From Flaviramulus sp. BrNp1-15 (lineage in GTDB: Bacteria; Bacteroidota; Bacteroidia; Flavobacteriales; Flavobacteriaceae): a stretch of DNA of 64,000 nucleotides. The stretch spans positions 2,402,471 through 2,466,470 of the forward strand of contig NZ_CP092099.1 of assembly GCF_022259695.1 (NCBI RefSeq), written 5' to 3'. Every line of letters begins with the position of its first letter. Positions within the stretch are counted from its first letter, which is position 1. Of this stretch, positions 53,839 through 63,176 are shown one piece after another. The notes beneath the pieces are model-generated. The model was given only the letters and a program-made list of their open reading frames with translations, searched no databases and was not told where the DNA came from. A program made the position numbers and the translations under genes.

Positions 53839-55110
53839 TTACTCGATTAAATCTATATGTCTGTCATGATATCCTAACAAATACAACACGCCATCTAACC
53901 CAATGCTAGAAATGGAACTTTGTGCATTATCTTTTACGGTTGGTTTTGCATGAAAAGCGATTCCTAAACCTGCAAGATTAAGCATTGGCAAGTCATTAGC
54001 ACCATCACCAACTGCAATAGTTTGACTAATATCTATACCTTCTTTTTTAGCAATTTCTTTAAGGTATTCTGCTTTTTTATCACCGTCGACAATTTCACCA
54101 ACATAACCACCAGTTAAAACACCATCTTTAATTTCTAACTCGTTAGCATACATATAATCCATACCTAATTCTTTTTTAAGGTAGTCTCCAAAATATGTAA
54201 ATCCACCCGATAAAATAGCGGTTTTAAATCCGTAGCTTCTTAACGTATCAATAAGTCGTCTGGCTCCTTTAGTTATAGGTAAATTAATAGCGACATCATG
54301 TAGTACTTCTTCGCTCAAGCCTTTTAAGAGTTTCATACGTCTTGTAAAACTTTCTTTAAAGTCTATTTTACCTTGCATTGCCAATTCAGTAATTTCTTTT
54401 ACTTCGTCGCCAACACCAGCCAATTCTGCTAATTTATCAATTACTTCGGCTTGAATTAATGTAGAATCCATATCAAAACAAACCAAGCGTCTGTTACGTC
54501 TATATATGTTATCCTCCTGAAATGCAATATCAACATCTAAATCGTGTGATATTTGCATGAATTTTTCAGTAAATTCAGATTTATTTTCTATGTGTCCTCT
54601 AATTGAAAGTTGAATAGATGCTCTTGGATATTCCTCTTCTTTTACAAGCGATGTACGCCCCGTAAGTCTTTTTATAGCATCAATATTCAGATTCTTTTCT
54701 GAAATCATTTTAGTAACCTCTGATATTTGTTCGGCTGTTAATTTTTCACCTAGAATAGTAACAATATACCTGTCTTTACCTTGAAGCGTTACCCATTTCT
54801 CGTAATTTTCGAGTGTAATTGGTGTAAATTTTGCCGTGATACCTAACTCATAAGACTTAAAAAGCAAGTCTTTTAACACTGATGCAGAATTTGCTCCAGA
54901 TTGAATTTCAAATAATATACCCAATGATAACGTGTCATGTATATTTGCCTGACCAATATCTAATACTTTTGCATCGTATTCAGCCAAAACACTAGTTAAA
55001 CTAGAGGTTAATCCTGGTTTATCTTGTCCTGAGATATTCATTAAAAAAATCTCATTAGACATTATATTTTTTTCTAATTCCTTTAAAATAGGTTCTTTAC
55101 TTTTGTTCAT
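53839..55110 (-). CDS. serB: Phosphoserine phosphatase with N-terminal ACT domains
   Basis: A 424-residue enzyme of the last step of serine synthesis. Residues about 15-190 contain two ACT-like domains (MNISGQDKPGLTSSLTSVL; ILGEKLTAEQISEV) and the rest a HAD phosphatase with DMDSTLIQAE, SGGFTYFGDYLKKELGMD and VGDGANDLPMLNLAGLGIAF. The start at ATG 55110 avoids a 32-base overlap with the upstream gene; an ATG at 55161 would add 17 residues and a third at 55062 would give the minimal protein. It ends the minus-strand envelope/redox block. Confidence 0.93.
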   Translation of the reverse strand: MNKSKEPILKELEKNIMSNEIFLMNISGQDKPGLTSSLTSVLAEYDAKVLDIGQANIHDTLSLGILFEIQSGANSASVLKDLLFKSYELGITAKFTPITLENYEKWVTLQGKDRYIVTILGEKLTAEQISEVTKMISEKNLNIDAIKRLTGRTSLVKEEEYPRASIQLSIRGHIENKSEFTEKFMQISHDLDVDIAFQEDNIYRRNRRLVCFDMDSTLIQAEVIDKLAELAGVGDEVKEITELAMQGKIDFKESFTRRMKLLKGLSEEVLHDVAINLPITKGARRLIDTLRSYGFKTAILSGGFTYFGDYLKKELGMDYMYANELEIKDGVLTGGYVGEIVDGDKKAEYLKEIAKKEGIDISQTIAVGDGANDLPMLNLAGLGIAFHAKPTVKDNAQSSISSIGLDGVLYLLGYHDRHIDLIE

Positions 55111-55129
55111 TTTGGTACTTTTCAAATAA

Positions 55130-55615
55130 CTATTTAACAAATCTACTATGCCAACTTTCACTAGCAGGCACCTCCCAGTTTTCGTTAAATTCGGCTATAT
55201 TGGTAACTAAATTATTAAATACAATAGTGTTTTTTGAAATGGCTTTATCTTTTGCCATTTTTCTGAAATCGGTGAGTGTTTTATAAGCTACATACTCGCC
55301 TTGTTTGTAGGATACATTCATTTTATCCATCAAATCTACATTATAATCTTTTTCTAATTGTTGAATAAAATGCACTGAAGCATCTATAGAACAACCTGTA
55401 GCTGCATTTAGTTGCTGATTTAAGCCTAATACGATGAATCGTTTATACTTGATTGTGTAGCCTGATTGTAAATCACTGCCATGGGCAGTCCAGTTTTCAA
55501 TAAATGTATCTAATTTAGATTGAATTTCTTCAAGCTCTTGCTCAGTAAAGGAACGATTTGCTTGATAAATCCAAACTCTAGATTCTTCGGGTAGTGTATT
55601 AAAATCTACGAGCAT
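55130..55615 (-). CDS. Conserved Bacteroidota protein, often misnamed ABC transporter ATPase
   Basis: A 161-residue protein with the conserved opening LPEESRVWIYQANRSF and FIENWTAHGSDLQSGYTIKY, then ATGCSIDASVHFIQQLEKDY. Relatives in other Flavobacteriia are of the same size and carry the label ABC transporter ATPase, although there is no Walker A or B motif here. Function unknown. Its start overlaps the stop of the upstream gene by one base (TAATG) and it lies between small membrane protein and serB genes, as part of the same transcript. Confidence 0.8.
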   Translation of the reverse strand: MLVDFNTLPEESRVWIYQANRSFTEQELEEIQSKLDTFIENWTAHGSDLQSGYTIKYKRFIVLGLNQQLNAATGCSIDASVHFIQQLEKDYNVDLMDKMNVSYKQGEYVAYKTLTDFRKMAKDKAISKNTIVFNNLVTNIAEFNENWEVPASESWHSRFVK

Positions 55616-55803
55616 TATTTATTTTTTTTTCTAATTTTTGCTGCTATAACCATTGCCAAACCAAAAATAATTAATCCAAAAATAAATTTTTTGAAACTAA
55701 ACTCTTTATCCCTGAAATAATCAATAATTGCAATGAAAGAAGCATAAATTAAACCACTAAAAATTCCATATATGATTTGAGAACTTAAATTTTGAGGTCT
55801 CAT
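55615..55803 (-). CDS. Small two-helix membrane protein
   Basis: A 62-residue protein with hydrophobic stretches near 8-27 (IIYGIFSGLIYASFIAIID) and 37-55 (KFIFGLIIFGLAMVIAAK) and a lysine-rich end, so both ends face the same side. The tight spacing (no gap before, one-base overlap after) supports it as a real gene of the operon. Function unknown. Confidence 0.7.
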   Translation of the reverse strand: MRPQNLSSQIIYGIFSGLIYASFIAIIDYFRDKEFSFKKFIFGLIIFGLAMVIAAKIRKKNK

Positions 55804-56592
55804 CTATAAATCTTGTGCATTAGCAATAATTTCGGCAATATCTAAAACAGTAACATCGGCTTCTTTTTCTTTAAACTTTATACCGTCTGTCATCATGGTA
55901 TTACAATATGGACAACCTGTAGCTATAATTTTAGGATTTGTTTGAAGTGCATCTTCAGTTCGTAAAATATTAATGTCCTTATCCCCTTTTTCTGGTTCTT
56001 TAAACATTTGAGCACCACCAGCACCACAACATAATGATGTACGTTTGTTACGCTTCATTTCTACCAACTCTACTCCTGCTAGTTTTAATAAATCGCGAGG
56101 TACTTCATACACTTCATTAGCGCGACCTAAATAACAAGGATCGTGAAATGTAATTCGCGTTCCTTTGTATGTATTGTTACCTAATTTTATTCTTCCAGCG
56201 TCATACAATTCTTTTAAATATTGAGTATGGTGAAGCACTTGATAATTACCGCCTAAACTTGGATATTCATTTTTTAAGGTGTTAAAAGAATGCGGATCGC
56301 AAGTCACTATTTTTTTTATTTCGTAAGCGTTTAGAATTTCAATATTTGTTACCGCCTGCATTTGAAACAAAAACTCATTCCCCGCTCGTTTTGCAGCATC
56401 ACCTGTAGAACTTTCTTCTGTTCCTAAAACAGCAAAGTCTACATTAGCTTTATTAAGTATTTTTACAAAAGCGCGAGTTATTTTTTTTGCTCTATCGTCA
56501 TAACTACCTGCAGAACCTACCCAAAATAATACTTCGGGCTGTTTACCTTCGGCCATAAATTCTGCCATTGTTTTTACTGTAAATTCGCTCAT
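55804..56592 (-). CDS. Cysteine-rich CCG-domain Fe-S protein (HdrB/LutA-like)
   Basis: A 262-residue protein with two cysteine-rich CCG-type motifs: HDPCYLGRANEVYEVPR with CCGAGGAQMFKE, and, in the first half, a degenerate set around VTCDPHSF. It ends with ATGCPYCNTMMTDG. In related complexes this domain binds a 4Fe-4S cluster and passes electrons at a disulfide or hydroxyacid site. Together with the 437-residue membrane Fe-S protein upstream it resembles a two-subunit HdrDE/GlcF-like quinone-linked module. The 132 bases between them contain an inserted repeat. Confidence 0.85.
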   Translation of the reverse strand: MSEFTVKTMAEFMAEGKQPEVLFWVGSAGSYDDRAKKITRAFVKILNKANVDFAVLGTEESSTGDAAKRAGNEFLFQMQAVTNIEILNAYEIKKIVTCDPHSFNTLKNEYPSLGGNYQVLHHTQYLKELYDAGRIKLGNNTYKGTRITFHDPCYLGRANEVYEVPRDLLKLAGVELVEMKRNKRTSLCCGAGGAQMFKEPEKGDKDINILRTEDALQTNPKIIATGCPYCNTMMTDGIKFKEKEADVTVLDIAEIIANAQDL

Positions 56593-56609
56593 TTTTATTT
56601 ATACTTTTT

Positions 56610-56715
56610 GCGTTAGGGATTGAAGTGTAAATCCTTTTTATTAAGAATTACTGCTTTTGCAGGAATGATTTAATGAAAAGATTGCAACATAAAGCCCGAC
56701 CCTTGCGGTAACGCC
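56610..56715. repeat. GCGTTAGGG...TAACGCC dispersed repeat in the Fe-S operon
   Basis: A 106-base element with ends GCGTTAGGG and CCTTGCGGTAACGCC that pair, and AAAGCCCGACC next to the right end. I recognise it from memory as a repeat that recurs in Flavobacteriia genomes. Here it lies between two genes of one operon and would be part of the transcript. Confidence 0.6.
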
Positions 56716-56724
56716 ATTATTATT

Positions 56725-58038
56725 TTACTCATTTTTCCAGTTTAACCTATCCATTTGATTGTATGGCCAAGGTGCACCGTTATTCTCAATATTAGACATC
56801 ATATTATTTAATTCAGTTGGTGCTGCAGATTGCTCCATAACTAAATATTGACGCATTTGCATAATAATTGATAATGGATCGATACTTACTGGACAAGCCT
56901 CCACACATGCATTACACGTTGTACAAGCCCATAATTCTTCTCTTGTTATATAATTATCTAAAAGTTGTTTGCCGTCGTCTTTAAATTCGCCTTTATTAGC
57001 ATCAATATTCTTTCCTACTTCCTCTAGACGGTCTCTGGTATCCATCATGATTTTACGAGGCGATAATTTTTTGCCCGTTAAATTTGCAGGGCACTCGCTG
57101 GTACAACGTCCACATTCTGTACAAGTGTAAGCATTTAATAGATTAACCCAACTTAAATCTTGAACATCGCTAGCTCCAAATTTTGCAGGCATATCATTTT
57201 CTGCGCCTTCTGCCGGTGCAGCAAATGGGTCTACATTAGGATCCATCATCATTTTTACTTCTTTGGTAACAGCTTCAAGATTATTGAATTGCCCTTTTGG
57301 AGTTAATTTACCATAATATGTATTTGGAAATGCTAATAGAATATGTAAATGTTTTGAATAATATAGATAATTAAGGAATATTAAAATGCCCACAATATGC
57401 AGCCACCAAGCGCCACGTTCAATAAAATGTAATGTGCCTTCTGACAAACCTGAAAACCAAGGCGCCATAAATTGACTTATTACATTACCTGAACCCATAC
57501 TTTGAAATGAAGTGTCGGTAGCATTCATTATTAAGAAAAGCGTCATTAATACCATTTCGAAATACAGAATGTAATTGGCATCATTCTTTGGCCAACTCGT
57601 CATTTCATTCTTCCAGAAACGTTTTATCTTTAAAGCATTTCTTCGCAACCAAAACACAATAACTGATACAAAAACTAAAGCAGCTAAAACCTCAAAACTT
57701 CCAATTAAAAAACCATAAACAGATTCTGGTAAAGCTTTTAAACCTATTCTATGTGTACCAAAAATACCGTCAATTATAATTTCAAGTACTTCAATATTTA
57801 TAATTATAAAGCCTATATATACCACAACATGCAGAATTCCTGCAATTGGGCGACGTACCATTTTACTTTGCCCAAGAGCAATCATGGTCATATTTTTCCA
57901 ACGTTGTGATTTATTATCACTTACATCTACATCGTTACCAAGTTTGATATTTCTGATAAGTTTTTTTACGTTTTTTGAAAAAAAACCAATACCAGCAATT
58001 AAAATAATTATAAAGAGTATGTTGGGTAGGTAATTCAT
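56725..58038 (-). CDS. Membrane-bound 4Fe-4S electron transfer protein (HdrE/HdrC-like fusion)
   Basis: A 437-residue protein. The first 245 residues have five or six membrane helices with histidines (GILHVVVYIGFIIINIEVLE; FIERGAWWLHIVGILIFL) as in the heme b-binding NarI/DsrM family. The C-terminal part has two 4Fe-4S motifs, CTECGRCTSECPANLTGK and CTTCNACVEACPVSIDPL. This fits transfer of electrons between quinone and a soluble Fe-S partner, likely the CCG protein encoded next. The redox substrate is not known. It is 18 bases downstream of the MlaD gene on the same strand. Confidence 0.87.
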   Translation of the reverse strand: MNYLPNILFIIILIAGIGFFSKNVKKLIRNIKLGNDVDVSDNKSQRWKNMTMIALGQSKMVRRPIAGILHVVVYIGFIIINIEVLEIIIDGIFGTHRIGLKALPESVYGFLIGSFEVLAALVFVSVIVFWLRRNALKIKRFWKNEMTSWPKNDANYILYFEMVLMTLFLIMNATDTSFQSMGSGNVISQFMAPWFSGLSEGTLHFIERGAWWLHIVGILIFLNYLYYSKHLHILLAFPNTYYGKLTPKGQFNNLEAVTKEVKMMMDPNVDPFAAPAEGAENDMPAKFGASDVQDLSWVNLLNAYTCTECGRCTSECPANLTGKKLSPRKIMMDTRDRLEEVGKNIDANKGEFKDDGKQLLDNYITREELWACTTCNACVEACPVSIDPLSIIMQMRQYLVMEQSAAPTELNNMMSNIENNGAPWPYNQMDRLNWKNE

Positions 58039-58056
58039 TTTATATAGTAGTTAGTC

Positions 58057-59013
58057 TTATTGTTTTATTTCGTTGCCTTCAGCATCATATTGTTTTGGTT
58101 TTTTACCAAATAATGAGAAATGAACGTAACGTTTTGGGTTTAGTTTCATGTCTTCTAGCAGTTGCTCTAATTGCAAAGTAGCACCTTCTAAATTGTTGTA
58201 CATACCTTCGTCTTTTAGAAGTTTTCCTAAAGAACCTTCGCCATTCTCTACTTTGGCTAATATACTATTGAAATTTTGAATTGTGGATTCTAAATTTCTC
58301 ATTGTTTGTCCAACATTAGCATTTGCTAGAGAATCTGACACTTTAGATAAATTTGATGATATGTTATCTACATTGTTTAAAGTATTGTCTAACTTATCTT
58401 TATTACTTGTAACTAAACCATCTAGAGATTTTGAGGTTTCCTTAAAATTTTGAATAACCGTATTTAAACCTGCAATACTTGATTTAAGATTTGTTTTGGT
58501 TCTGTGGTCAAAAACTTCATTAATATTAGTAAGTAAGCTATCTGCACTTACCATCATAATTTCAATTTTTTCTTGTAATGGTGTTAATCTTTGGTTTACT
58601 AATTCTGTTAAACCTGCTTTAACGCCTCCATCAAGATAATCATCATTCTCAGCATTTTCTGCACCATCAAATGCAGGGATAATAGCAATAGCCTTACCTC
58701 CAATTAGTCCGGTTTCATATAATTCTGCTTTACTGTTTTTTGAAAATTGAAAATCGCTATCAACTAAAAGCTTTACTAAAAGTTTACCCGAGCCATCTCC
58801 TTTAAAATTTATACTTACAACTTTTCCAACGCTTAGTCCATTAATGGTTACAGGTGTAGATGGTGCTAATCCTTCTACATTATTGTATTCTGTATAAAAT
58901 GTACGTGAAGAATCTAATAGATTTTGACCTTTTAGATAGTTAAATCCAAAAATAAATAGAATAATACCCGCTAATACAAGCGTACCAATTTTAACTTCTT
59001 TTGATATGTTCAA
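58057..59013 (-). CDS. MlaD/MCE family lipid transport protein
   Basis: A 318-residue protein with one N-terminal membrane helix (about 10-27), an MCE domain (YTEYNNVEGLAPSTPVTINGL and SVGKVVSINFKGDGSG) and a long helical, coiled-coil C-terminus (about 150-300). It should form a periplasmic ring that moves phospholipids between membranes with an MlaEFB-type ABC transporter, which is not in this window. The start is TTG at 59013; no ATG is nearby. It lies between the amidase and the Fe-S gene on the same strand, with 50 and 18 base spacings. Confidence 0.88.
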   Translation of the reverse strand: MNISKEVKIGTLVLAGIILFIFGFNYLKGQNLLDSSRTFYTEYNNVEGLAPSTPVTINGLSVGKVVSINFKGDGSGKLLVKLLVDSDFQFSKNSKAELYETGLIGGKAIAIIPAFDGAENAENDDYLDGGVKAGLTELVNQRLTPLQEKIEIMMVSADSLLTNINEVFDHRTKTNLKSSIAGLNTVIQNFKETSKSLDGLVTSNKDKLDNTLNNVDNISSNLSKVSDSLANANVGQTMRNLESTIQNFNSILAKVENGEGSLGKLLKDEGMYNNLEGATLQLEQLLEDMKLNPKRYVHFSLFGKKPKQYDAEGNEIKQ

Positions 59014-59063
59014 AATAAATATGTTTGAAAAACAAATTTAATATAAATTTAAAAAGAACTCGT

Positions 59064-60164
59064 CTAATTAGCAGTTGATTTTAAAGCATCAATTAAAGGT
59101 ATTTTCTTTTCGTCTTTGTAAGCTACTATAAAACAGGTGGTATAGCCTTTTTTTTTAGCTTCCTCTTCTAGTGTTTTTGCATCTTCATAGCTTATGGTAT
59201 TTCCATAGAAGTATTTATAGAGATTACCTTCTTTTTGTCTAGAAATGGTTTCTAGTCCCTTAAAATTATAAGGTTTTGTATCTAATTCTTTTGAACTTGC
59301 CGCAATTTGAACCTTAAATTTAACATTATTAGCTATTTCCTGGATGGGTTGATCATTTTCAGCAATACTGTTGAAGTCTGTAACATTTTTATCAATAGTA
59401 TTTTTGTATTCTAATATAGCATCTCTAATAGCTATAGACATTTCATTTTGTCCTGCTTTAGAATTTAAATAAGCACCTTCTCGTTTATTAGTTAAAAAAC
59501 CTAACTCAACCAAAACACTAGGCATTACGGTTTGGTGTAAAACTATAAAACCAGCTTGTTTTACTTTTCTGTTCTTACGCTTCAATTTATTGGCAAAATT
59601 ATTTTGAATTAAACCTGCCAATTGTATACTTTGATCTAAATATTCTTCCTGACTTAAAAGAATACTCATTACAGATTCTGGAGAGTTAGGATCGAACCCA
59701 GCATAATTTTTTTCATAATCATCTTCAAGAAAAATTACTGAGTTTTCCTTTTTTGCAACTTCAAAATTAGTTTGATTTCTGTGTGTACCCAAAACAAAAG
59801 TTCCTGCGCCATAAGCTTGACTTGTATGAGAATCGCAATGTATAGAAACAAACAAATCTGCATTCGCTTTATTGGCTATTTTTCCTCTCACAAATAAATC
59901 TACAAATACATCCGTTTTACGTGTATAAATTACTTTAATATTGGGGTTTTTCTCAAGTTCTTTACCCACTGCTAAAACAATTTTTAAAGCAATATCTTTT
60001 TCTCTGTAACCATTACCTAAATTTCCAGGGTCTTTGCCACCGTGACCCGCATCTAAAACAACAACAAACTTTTTAGAAGGTTTATTTTCTTCAATATTTA
60101 CAAATGAAGAAAATGTTAATACTATTATAAAGCATACGAAAAGGAATACTCCGTTCGTTCTCAT
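59064..60164 (-). CDS. N-acetylmuramoyl-L-alanine amidase (Amidase_3) with SPOR-like end
   Basis: A 366-residue exported zinc amidase. The catalytic motifs are LDAGHGGKDPG near 39, REKDIALK with the second ligand, SIHCDSH near 106 and the catalytic ELGFLTN near 220. A SPOR-like domain (FKVQIAASSKELDTKPYNFK) closes the protein and would target septal peptidoglycan. The ATG at 60164 gives a good signal peptide; an in-frame ATG at 60242 adds 26 residues. It should cut the peptide from the glycan chain during cell separation. It is the first gene of the block, divergent from lptD. Confidence 0.92.
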   Translation of the reverse strand: MRTNGVFLFVCFIIVLTFSSFVNIEENKPSKKFVVVLDAGHGGKDPGNLGNGYREKDIALKIVLAVGKELEKNPNIKVIYTRKTDVFVDLFVRGKIANKANADLFVSIHCDSHTSQAYGAGTFVLGTHRNQTNFEVAKKENSVIFLEDDYEKNYAGFDPNSPESVMSILLSQEEYLDQSIQLAGLIQNNFANKLKRKNRKVKQAGFIVLHQTVMPSVLVELGFLTNKREGAYLNSKAGQNEMSIAIRDAILEYKNTIDKNVTDFNSIAENDQPIQEIANNVKFKVQIAASSKELDTKPYNFKGLETISRQKEGNLYKYFYGNTISYEDAKTLEEEAKKKGYTTCFIVAYKDEKKIPLIDALKSTAN

Positions 60165-60358
60165 GTGATAAATACTATTTTTTTTAATCAAGCTCATATA
60201 TTTAACTACAACATCTATTTTAATGAAAATTTTTAAACACAACTATTCTATCAAGGATTTAACGATAAATAAACTTGGTTTATTACGCCTTCAAATAGAG
60301 TAAAAACTTAATTTGAAATTTTTAATTGAATATTAAATCAATCCCAGAAAAATATATG

Positions 60359-60366
60359 TAATTTTG
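60359..60366 (+). promoter_or_regulatory. Candidate -7 box before lptD
   Basis: TAATTTTG matches TAnnTTTG. It covers the in-frame TTG at 60364, so if it is real the lptD start must lie further downstream. No clear -33 box is seen. Confidence 0.3.
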
Positions 60367-60414
60367 GCAATTCAAAAACCGAGCCATACTTTTACAAAAA
60401 TACATTTAAAAGCG

Positions 60415-63147
60415 TTGCGTACAAACAACTTTAAAATACTTTTTGCACTAAGTTTTACAGTGTTTATTAACACGTTAAGCTTCGCACAAGACATTCCTGA
60501 AAAAGGAAAGACAATTAACCGAAGCGTAAAGGATAGCTTAATAATTAGTACAGATAGTCTTTCAATTCCTGAAATTTCTGAAAAAAGTCAAGATTCTACT
60601 TTAACAGATTCTGTTGCTCCTAAAAAAGATCTTTTAGAACATATTGTAAAATACCACGCAACAGATTACACAAGGTTCAGCCAGAAAACACAAAAACTTT
60701 ATTTATATAATGAAGCCAAGATTGATTATGGTGACATGAATATAACTGCTGGAAGTATCACAATAGATTATAACAAGAATACGGTGTACGCAAAAGGCAT
60801 TACAGATTCTATTCAAGGTTATACACAAAAACCTGTATTCACCCAAGGTAGTAATGTGGTAGAACCAGATTCTATTGTTTTTAATACAGATACTAAAAAA
60901 GCACTTATATTTAATTCTAAAACTGAACAAGGTGAAGGTACGGTTATAGCTTCTATAACTAAAAAAGAAAACGATTCGGTTTACTTTTTAAAGAATGCAA
61001 AATATACAACAGCCAAAGATCTTGAAGACCCAGAGTATTATATAAAACTTAGAAAAGCTAAAATTGTACCAGGTAAAAAAATTGTAACTGGTTTAGCTAA
61101 CCTTTTTATTTATGATGTACCAACACCACTAGGTTTACCTTTCGGATTTTTTCCTCAAAGTGAAAAACAAACTTCTGGTGTTATTATACCAACTTTTGGA
61201 GAGCAAAATGATAGAGGTTTCTTTTTACAAAATGGTGGATACTACTTTGCGATAAATGATTATGTTGATTTAGCTGTTTTAGGTGATTATTATACTAATG
61301 GTAGTTATGGTACACGTTTAGAAAGCACCTACGCAAAACGATACAGGTTTAGAGGAAATGTAGGATTTAGATACGAAAATTTAATTACCAGCGAACGTGG
61401 TTTTCCAGATTATGCGAGGCGTACTATTTATAATTTACGCTGGTCACATAGTCAAGATTCTAAAGCAAATCCAAGTTCGCGGTTTTCAGCCTCTGTAAAC
61501 TTAGGTAGTAGTACTTATTATCGTAATTCTGTCAATCAAGTGAATTCTGGAGCATTTTTAAATAACACTCTATCATCTTCGGTGTCTTACTCTAAAACAT
61601 TTCAAGGCGAGCCACAAGTTAATTTTAGTTTAACGGCAACACACTCACAAAATACGAATACGCAAACTATAAATATGACACTTCCTACCTTTCAAGGAAG
61701 TGTAGGTAGAATGTACCCTTTTGCAACCAAAGAAGGTTCTAAAAAAGGGATTATTCAAAATATTAATTTACAATATAATATTCGAGCAGAAAACAGAATT
61801 CAAACTACTGATTCTTTATTCTTTAAAAAAGAAATGTTTGATGATGCCAAAGCTGGTTTTCAACACAGTATTCCTTTAAGTACTAACTTTAAAGTATTTA
61901 AGTATTTTAGTATGAGTGCCAGCACTAATTACAACGAAGTGTGGACTTTTAAAACCATCAACAAAACCTTTGATGCTGTTGAAAGACAAAATGAAACAAC
62001 AACAGTAAATGGTTTTGATACGTTTAGAACCTATAATTTTAGTACTAGTTTAGGAACCACAATTTATGGCATGTTTAATTTTGAAAAAGAAGGTAAAGAC
62101 CCAAAGATCCAAAAAATTAGACATGTTATGCGCCCCTCTATTAGTTATAACATCAACCCCTCTTTTGATAAGTATTACGAAAGTGCCGAAGTTGTAAATG
62201 CTGATCTTGTTACGCAATCTGAATTAGATCTTATTCTGGAAAATAGAAACTTAGAATACACCCGTTTTGAACAAGGTGTCTTTGGTACACCCAGTAAGAA
62301 TTTTTCAAGCTCAATGGGTATATCGATTTCTAATAACTTTGAAGCTAAGGTAAAGGATAAAGATAGCACAGCAACAGAGCCTAAAAAAGTAATGTTGTTA
62401 AATAACTTAAACTTTTCTACGTCATACAATTTTGCTGGTGATTCATTGCAATGGAGTCCTGTTAGAATGAGTGGGGGTACACAACTCTTTAATAATAAAA
62501 TGAGTATTAATTTTGGAGCCACTTTAGACCCTTACGCTCTTGATAATAACAACAGAAAGATTGATAAATTTAATATTGATAATGGTGGTAGTCTTTTTAG
62601 GCTTACAAGTGCTAACCTAACAGCTAGTTGGTCGCTTTCTAGCAAAAAAGGTAATGCTGGCAATGACAAGGATAAGCAAAGAGGAATTGAGGAAAATTTA
62701 AGAAGTGGTGGACGTGATGATGATTTATTTGGTATTTCAGAAGATTTTGCTAATCAGCAAATAAATAATGATAGGAGTCAAGAAGATAAAACCCAAAGTG
62801 AATTTTATAATCATAACATACCTTGGAATTTAAGGATAGCTTATGCTGTAAATTATTCTAATTCGAGGCGACAAAATGAAATATCTTCACATTCCCTTAT
62901 GTTTTCAGGTGACGTAAAATTAACTGATAAATGGTCTATTAGAGCTTCGTCTGGTTACGATTTAAAAAATGCAGGATTTACATATACAACTCTAGGTTTT
63001 GATCGTGATCTTTTAAGCTGGAAAATGAATTTCAGTTGGATACCGTTTAGTACAAGAACATCATGGAATTTCTTTATTGGTATTAGTTCTTCAATTCTTA
63101 AAGATCTTAAGTATGAAAAAAGAAGACAACCAGATATTCAATTATAA
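60415..63147 (+). CDS. lptD: LPS assembly outer-membrane protein LptD
   Basis: A 910-residue protein (927 from the TTG at 60364). It has a signal peptide ending LSFAQ, an N-terminal OstA/LptA-like jelly-roll (about 90-220; YLYNEAKIDYGDMNITAGSI) and a long C-terminal beta-barrel rich in aromatic strand ends. The conserved FGFFPQSEKQTSGVIIPTFG segment is the LptD hallmark. It places LPS in the outer leaflet together with LptE. There is no ATG near the start; the TTG at 60415 opens directly into the signal peptide. ridA follows after 29 bases. Confidence 0.9.
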   Translation: MRTNNFKILFALSFTVFINTLSFAQDIPEKGKTINRSVKDSLIISTDSLSIPEISEKSQDSTLTDSVAPKKDLLEHIVKYHATDYTRFSQKTQKLYLYNEAKIDYGDMNITAGSITIDYNKNTVYAKGITDSIQGYTQKPVFTQGSNVVEPDSIVFNTDTKKALIFNSKTEQGEGTVIASITKKENDSVYFLKNAKYTTAKDLEDPEYYIKLRKAKIVPGKKIVTGLANLFIYDVPTPLGLPFGFFPQSEKQTSGVIIPTFGEQNDRGFFLQNGGYYFAINDYVDLAVLGDYYTNGSYGTRLESTYAKRYRFRGNVGFRYENLITSERGFPDYARRTIYNLRWSHSQDSKANPSSRFSASVNLGSSTYYRNSVNQVNSGAFLNNTLSSSVSYSKTFQGEPQVNFSLTATHSQNTNTQTINMTLPTFQGSVGRMYPFATKEGSKKGIIQNINLQYNIRAENRIQTTDSLFFKKEMFDDAKAGFQHSIPLSTNFKVFKYFSMSASTNYNEVWTFKTINKTFDAVERQNETTTVNGFDTFRTYNFSTSLGTTIYGMFNFEKEGKDPKIQKIRHVMRPSISYNINPSFDKYYESAEVVNADLVTQSELDLILENRNLEYTRFEQGVFGTPSKNFSSSMGISISNNFEAKVKDKDSTATEPKKVMLLNNLNFSTSYNFAGDSLQWSPVRMSGGTQLFNNKMSINFGATLDPYALDNNNRKIDKFNIDNGGSLFRLTSANLTASWSLSSKKGNAGNDKDKQRGIEENLRSGGRDDDLFGISEDFANQQINNDRSQEDKTQSEFYNHNIPWNLRIAYAVNYSNSRRQNEISSHSLMFSGDVKLTDKWSIRASSGYDLKNAGFTYTTLGFDRDLLSWKMNFSWIPFSTRTSWNFFIGISSSILKDLKYEKRRQPDIQL

Positions 63148-63176
63148 ATTTCATTCTTAACCTTAATAATTAAAAG

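Noticed and set aside
55130-55615. ABC transporter ATPase
   Set aside because: Relatives carry this label, but no Walker A, Walker B or signature motif is present, so it is listed as unknown.
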